NCBI RefSeq assembly: GCF_038069655.2
Contig: NZ_CP150951.2
Coordinates: forward strand, 3,684,001 to 3,748,000
Reading direction: 5' to 3'
Source of the DNA: Yoonia sp. BS5-3
Lineage (GTDB): Bacteria; Pseudomonadota; Alphaproteobacteria; Rhodobacterales; Rhodobacteraceae
Length of the DNA: 64,000 nt
This document shows positions 60,377 through 64,000 of the stretch, piece after piece (the first letter of the stretch is position 1; every line of letters begins with the position of its first letter). The notes beneath the pieces are model-generated. The model worked only from the letters and a program-made list of their open reading frames with translations. It was not told where the DNA came from and did no database searches. The translations under genes were made by a program, and so were the position numbers.

Positions 60377-61489
60377 TTCAACATTATCTTTTCCTTTCTT
60401 TTTCAATTTCTTAGAAGCTTTTGACTTCCGCTTCTGTTTGGGTTTTGTCCGAAATCGACGTCGAATTTCCTCTTCATCGGTCTCAGAATGGGCATAGGTG
60501 CTAAGCGGAAGCGTCGGGTCGGACCACCTCCCAGCCTTGGCAGCGGTAACTGGATCAACCTTTTGACGTACCACCAATTCGGTAAAAAAACCGTGGCGCC
60601 CTGCTGCGTGCGCTGACAAATACGGAATTCCCGCCTTCTTACAGATTGTTATCCAGCGTTTCCGATATCCTGTGGCGGTTCCATATCCAAAGAGACGTTC
60701 CTCTAGCAGGTGGCCAGTTCGAGGATTTCTTGTTCGCTTTGAGGGAAGCGCCTCAATCTCTGCCATCATCTCTTTGGTTATGGCTACCCAAACCTCCTTG
60801 TGGCCCTTTTGCGACTTCAGTCGAATCCTTTGTTCTGCAGCATTCACGTCGACGACCGGCCTAATGCAGATTGCTTGGTCGATACGAGCGGCTGTTTCGA
60901 ACATGAAGCGAGCCAACGCGGCATTGTGTGGATCCGCAGCATCGCAAAACGCTTCTACCCAAGCTTTGTTTGACGGCTTTCTTTCTACCCGGCTGTTCTT
61001 TCCACGTTTTTTGTCTTGGTAGTTGCGCTCCTCAGGTGTGTAATGACTTACGCGGATTGATGGTGTCCGCTTCAACTTATGCAGATTGTTGATGACCGCT
61101 CGCGCTGGAGTGACAATCTCACGCCACCAAGTATCTGTCGCAGCGTCTGGCTTAAGCTCTGGCCCCAGCTGCTTAAGTTGTTCCTCGGTTATGTCAGCCA
61201 CAGGTAAGTGCCCGATCCTCTCAGTTATCGGAATGAGCTGTTTTGCGGAGGTTCTAGTTGCTCGATATGCGAGTACCGCGTCAGCAAACGTGAACATCTT
61301 TTCTTCGCCGAAAAGATGTCGACGAATCTGAATTTCAGTTTCGCGTGCTATCCAGTCCCGTGCGCCAGCTTCCGTAAGTGAGCCAGTGCTTTTGTAGTAT
61401 GAGCGGGTGATTGGTCTGCCGTTGTATTCGACTTTACCCTTCGCGTAGAAGTATTTGCTGTCTTTGCGGACGCACGGTTCGAGAGGCAT
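60374..61489 (-). CDS. int: Tyrosine-type site-specific integrase
   Basis: A 371-residue integrase. The catalytic domain shows FETAARIDQA (Arg I), HAAGRHGFFTEL (His-x-x-Arg region, GRHG) and STYAHSE with the nucleophile Tyr; the C-terminus is very basic (KPKQKRKSKASKKLKKKGK). The N-terminal part is a likely arm-binding/core-binding module. It abuts its attachment site, as expected. Its first 142 bases overlap the end of the gene before it. Confidence 0.93.
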   Translation of the reverse strand: MPLEPCVRKDSKYFYAKGKVEYNGRPITRSYYKSTGSLTEAGARDWIARETEIQIRRHLFGEEKMFTFADAVLAYRATRTSAKQLIPITERIGHLPVADITEEQLKQLGPELKPDAATDTWWREIVTPARAVINNLHKLKRTPSIRVSHYTPEERNYQDKKRGKNSRVERKPSNKAWVEAFCDAADPHNAALARFMFETAARIDQAICIRPVVDVNAAEQRIRLKSQKGHKEVWVAITKEMMAEIEALPSKRTRNPRTGHLLEERLFGYGTATGYRKRWITICKKAGIPYLSAHAAGRHGFFTELVVRQKVDPVTAAKAGRWSDPTLPLSTYAHSETDEEEIRRRFRTKPKQKRKSKASKKLKKKGKDNVE

Positions 61490-61725
61490 TCTGAACTCTC
61501 CGTCAAAATTGTATCCATTTGAGATGATGTAATAATCATCGCGTTACCGAGCTTGAGGCGTGCTCCCAGTCGGTTCGCATATGCTCTTAGCGTGCGCTCG
61601 GTAGTTAGTATGCCGCGAGTGGCCAGTTCTTCGACCCACTGAGCAGGTGTCATGGCATTGTCGAGAACTTCTGAGCTGACGCGAACACGCTTCAATTCCG
61701 ATGGTTTTGGTCGCGCGGAAGTCAT
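61348..61725 (-). CDS. Small regulatory or excisionase-like protein
   Basis: A 125-residue basic protein. MTPAQWVEELATRGILTTERTLRAYANRLGARL contains a likely helix-turn-helix or winged-helix element. The start (MTSARPKPSEL) overlaps the stop of the next-upstream gene as ATGA. Its last 47 codons overlap the integrase start in another frame, so one of the two starts could be shorter, but both look real. Possibly part of excision control. Confidence 0.6.
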   Translation of the reverse strand: MTSARPKPSELKRVRVSSEVLDNAMTPAQWVEELATRGILTTERTLRAYANRLGARLKLGNAMIITSSQMDTILTESSECLSNRASAKTANTSTRRVKSNTTADQSPAHTTKALAHLRKLAHGTG

Positions 61726-61934
61726 TCCGTCACCCCTCCTGTTTCGCGCGCGAGGTAGTGTTCCCATGCGCCAATCGGAATCTTGGGATTTCGTTTTCCC
61801 GGTGATGTGTAGACGTGGGCCAGTTGCCCGGTCTTTATCAAATAGCGAACATTGCTCACGGGGATGCCTATGCGTTGCGCCATTTCTTTAGGTGTTTCGA
61901 CCTTCTCGGTCGCTTTGAGCTGTTCTTGGGCCAA
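61722..61934 (-). CDS. Excisionase/AlpA-like HTH protein, TTG start
   Basis: A 70-residue MerR-like HTH protein (TPKEMAQRIGIPVSNVRYLIKTGQLAHVYTSPGKRNPKIPIGAWEHYL). The TTG at 61934 is chosen because GGAGG lies 8 bases upstream in good register; longer starts have no site. Sizes and sequence suit phage excisionases that open the integrase operon. Confidence 0.72.
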   Translation of the reverse strand: MAQEQLKATEKVETPKEMAQRIGIPVSNVRYLIKTGQLAHVYTSPGKRNPKIPIGAWEHYLARETGGVTE

Positions 61935-62050
61935 GTTTCTTCCTCCGATGCAAAGGTCATCAGGCCACCAAACTAATGGCAGCAAAGGTTTCCGCTTTGC
62001 TCACAGTAGAAAGCAAAGCTACTCTAGAGATGACTGATTCGACGCTCAGA

Positions 62051-62097
62051 ACGCCATATGGCGTCTAAATGTAATAAATGACCACAAAAGAGGTCAT
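62051..62097. promoter_or_regulatory. Operator region of the island switch
   Basis: ACGCCATATGGCGT (62051-62064) is a perfect 14-bp palindrome. ATGACC (62078-62083) and GGTCAT (62092-62097) form an inverted repeat with an 8-nt spacer. Both lie between the divergent excisionase-like and XRE genes. Confidence 0.65.
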
Positions 62098-62117
62098 GTC
62101 AAGGATGGAGAACTCCT

Positions 62118-62528
62118 TTGGGAGACATTTCTGCACTCGGAGATCGATTATCAACGCTCCGAAAGGCTGCTGGCCTGTCGCAAAGTGAGATCGCTGAAAA
62201 GCTGGGCATCAGTCGCAGCAGTTATCAATACTACGAGCGGAACGAGCGTGACCTGCCCGCTTCACTTCTTTTGAAGCTTTGCGAGCTGTTTGATGACGAC
62301 GCCCATCGCATTTTGACCGGACAACCATCTTCGCTCATCATGAGGCGGATTGAGGAAATTTCTGCCGTGATCGACGAGTATGAAGAAGACGTCGATGCGG
62401 AGTTCAAACCTGACGCCCGGCTCCGCGTCATGACCAAAGTGCTACGCGATGATTTCCGTTCGCACCCTTCCTCAACCCGCAGCGAGGTCAAAGATGAAAT
62501 TGATAGTTTGTATAGGATGCTGAAATGA
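62118..62528 (+). CDS. XRE-family regulator, TTG start
   Basis: A 136-residue repressor. The N-terminal HTH (LSTLRKAAGLSQSEIAEKLGISRSSYQYYERNERDLP) is of the Cro/cI type, followed by an acidic helical tail. The TTG start is supported by GGAG seven bases upstream. Divergent from the excisionase-like gene and coupled to the next gene by ATGA. Likely the island's master repressor. Confidence 0.87.
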   Translation: MGDISALGDRLSTLRKAAGLSQSEIAEKLGISRSSYQYYERNERDLPASLLLKLCELFDDDAHRILTGQPSSLIMRRIEEISAVIDEYEEDVDAEFKPDARLRVMTKVLRDDFRSHPSSTRSEVKDEIDSLYRMLK

Positions 62529-62884
62529 CAGACTTTCTCAAAAAACCATACTTGGCAGTAAAGCGTGCAATCTTCACGGAAACCGGCCCTGACAGCTTCA
62601 AGCGCAAGCCAGGAGAGCCAAAGTTCTTGAAGCCGCAGGCCATCAGACTGCAACAGGAACTGAATTCGCGCAGGCTGCGCCACCACTATCTGACTGGACA
62701 ACTATGTATGCTGGCGACATTTTTGCTTTGGCTGGTCGTCCCGGCATTGCCCTCGACGAGCCGGGTGCTTGATATGCCTACGCTGCAGCTTTGCCTTTAT
62801 GTCATAGCTTTGATGGCCTTCCTTGTCGGGTTGTTTCAGGCGTGGGCCATGAGCAGAGCCGTCGTCCAAATTGAACAAATCTGA
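62525..62884 (+). CDS. Two-helix membrane protein
   Basis: A 119-residue protein: a hydrophilic start (MTDFLKKPYLAVKRAIFTETGPDSFKRKPG), then two membrane helices (CMLATFLLWLVVPALP and LQLCLYVIALMAFLVGLFQ). It overlaps the XRE stop. No family recognised; it may be an island accessory such as an anchor or immunity protein. Confidence 0.7.
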   Translation: MTDFLKKPYLAVKRAIFTETGPDSFKRKPGEPKFLKPQAIRLQQELNSRRLRHHYLTGQLCMLATFLLWLVVPALPSTSRVLDMPTLQLCLYVIALMAFLVGLFQAWAMSRAVVQIEQI

Positions 62885-62926
62885 ACGCGGGGTTCCACCC
62901 GCGCGCCTTAAGAAAGAACTGAGCAG

Positions 62927-64000
62927 ATGCCCACCCTACGCTGGCTAACTAGAGACGACGATGTGCGAGCCGCCGAGAAGGTGCCTTACCGCCTTCTAGA
63001 GGAAGTGCCGGAGCTGGGCTATGGCGACCGCGATGCGGGCAATATGCTTATTCAGGGCGACAACCTTGAGGCTCTGAAGGCGTTGCTGCCGTATTATGCC
63101 GGTCAAGTGAAGTGCATCTATATCGACCCGCCCTACAACACAGGTGCCGCATTTGAGCACTACGATGACAATCTGGAGCACGCCCAATGGCTGGCCCTCG
63201 TTTGGCCAAGACTAGAATTACTGCGCGAGCTATTGGCTGAGGATGGATCGATATGGGTATCTTTGGATGACGCTCAAGCTCACTACTTCAAGGTCATCGG
63301 TGACGAGATATTCGGGCGCAAAAATTTCATTCTCGACATTGCTTGGCAAAAGAGAGACGGCCCTCCAAATGACCGCAAGATCGGGATGGTTCACGAGCAC
63401 ATCCTAGTCTGGGCAAAGCACAGAGATGGTGACAGCAAGCAGACAGTGGCTGAGAAGGCCTTCAACCTTCAACCACGATCTGAGAAGGCAAACTCACAGT
63501 ATGATACCTTTAAGGAACCCGACGGCCCTGACCCGCGTGGTGCTTTCAGAAAAGTAGACTCTACCACAAACGCCAAGGGCGGCAGGAACGTCGATAGTCT
63601 GGTTTATCCGCTGAAGAACCGCTTTACCGGGGAAGAGGTCTACCCTCGAACTGGCCGGAACTGGGCACACAACCGTGAAGAGATGGAACGGTTAAATGCG
63701 GACAAACGTCTCTATTGGGGCGTCAAGGGCACGGCTGGCACGCCCATGAAAAAGCTGTTCATCACCGAAGCAAAGCAAGGAATGACTTCTCCAAGTGTCT
63801 GGTCTGGTTTGGCACTGAATCAACACGCCAGTTCCGAAATGGAAAAGATCTTTGGCCAGAAGGCCGCGTTTGAAACTCCGAAGCCTGAAGGGCTTCTAGA
63901 GCGCATTCTGACCATCGCATCCAACCCTGATGATCTTGTGCTAGATTCATTCTTGGGTTCAGGCACTACAGCCGCCGTAGCCCACAAAATGGGACGGAAT
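62927..64000 (+). CDS. DNA methyltransferase (type III Mod-like), cut by window end
   Basis: 358 codons with no stop before the edge, so the protein is truncated here. Motif IV IYIDPPYNTGAAFEHYDDN comes first, then motif I LDSFLGSGTTAAV near the edge, the beta-class order of N6-adenine or N4-cytosine methyltransferases such as type III Mod proteins. IQGDNLEALKALLP precedes them. ATG at 62927 with only a weak ribosome site. It is presumably followed by a restriction partner outside the window. Confidence 0.92.
   Translation, partial: MPTLRWLTRDDDVRAAEKVPYRLLEEVPELGYGDRDAGNMLIQGDNLEALKALLPYYAGQVKCIYIDPPYNTGAAFEHYDDNLEHAQWLALVWPRLELLRELLAEDGSIWVSLDDAQAHYFKVIGDEIFGRKNFILDIAWQKRDGPPNDRKIGMVHEHILVWAKHRDGDSKQTVAEKAFNLQPRSEKANSQYDTFKEPDGPDPRGAFRKVDSTTNAKGGRNVDSLVYPLKNRFTGEEVYPRTGRNWAHNREEMERLNADKRLYWGVKGTAGTPMKKLFITEAKQGMTSPSVWSGLALNQHASSEMEKIFGQKAAFETPKPEGLLERILTIASNPDDLVLDSFLGSGTTAAVAHKMGRN

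Larger units (their letters stand above)
60325..64000. mobile_element. Integrative element at tRNA-Arg, left end (right end outside window)
   Basis: Left boundary is the tRNA-Arg fragment, followed by a tyrosine integrase, excisionase-like and XRE regulators in the divergent switch layout of temperate elements, a small membrane protein and a DNA methyltransferase. The element continues past the window, so its full content and class (phage, conjugative element or defence island) are not visible. Confidence 0.85.

Overview
The window reads as a chromosomal segment of an alphaproteobacterium of the order Rhodobacterales (Roseobacter group). Markers are a phaZ/phaC/phaP cluster with CTGC-N3/4-GCAG (PhaR-type) boxes, GcrA, a CtrA-type box, two TRAP/two-component modules typical of marine Rhodobacterales, a DUF1127 gene followed by CCUCCUCCC hairpin RNAs (the CcsR/cuckoo arrangement of Rhodobacter), ThyX, and a small DUF6455 protein. 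Species cannot be fixed from sequence reading alone.

Layout. 1-3.4 kb: polyhydroxybutyrate cycle (phasin start, synthase, depolymerase). 3.4-10.4 kb: minus-strand run of three alpha/beta hydrolases (one with a ruined catalytic triad), a GPH-type sugar transporter, a 48-residue membrane protein and an AAA ATPase. 10.5-13.3 kb: TbpB-like lipoprotein and thrS. 13.4-16 kb: a four-gene bufferin-type RiPP operon (precursor, DUF692 MNIO enzyme, DUF2063 partner, DoxX). 16-25.3 kb: ArsC-like protein, cold-shock protein, thyX, a Slam-like TPR/beta-barrel protein, a frameshifted ABC-2 permease, gcrA and two low-GC orphan genes. 25.5-34.6 kb: TetR/SDR pair with twin operators, pentapeptide-repeat membrane protein, rimO, an ECK-type nuclease gene of foreign composition, ppk2, dgkA. 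34.7-41.6 kb: TRAP transporter divergent from a Cache-HisKA_3 kinase and LuxR-type regulator. 41.6-46.5 kb: housekeeping and small genes including an M48 lipoprotein protease, histone deacetylase-like hydrolase and Mrp ATPase. 46.6-48.7 kb: DUF1127 gene plus a seven-hairpin CcsR-like RNA array, converging on a retron-type reverse transcriptase with a structured candidate msr-msd RNA. 49-60 kb: two secreted proteins, Lrp/LysE pair, UvrD helicase with insertions, lactate dehydrogenase-like enzyme, pyruvate carboxylase and tRNA-Gly. From 60.3 kb: an integrative element inserted at a tRNA-Arg(CCU) gene, with tyrosine integrase, excisionase-like and XRE regulators, and a DNA methyltransferase cut by the window end.

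The strongest points for follow-up are the expanded CcsR-type RNA array with PhaR-like boxes upstream of its DUF1127 gene, the retron-like locus facing it, the bufferin operon, and the integrated island. All family assignments come from reading motifs in the translations; no database search was run.
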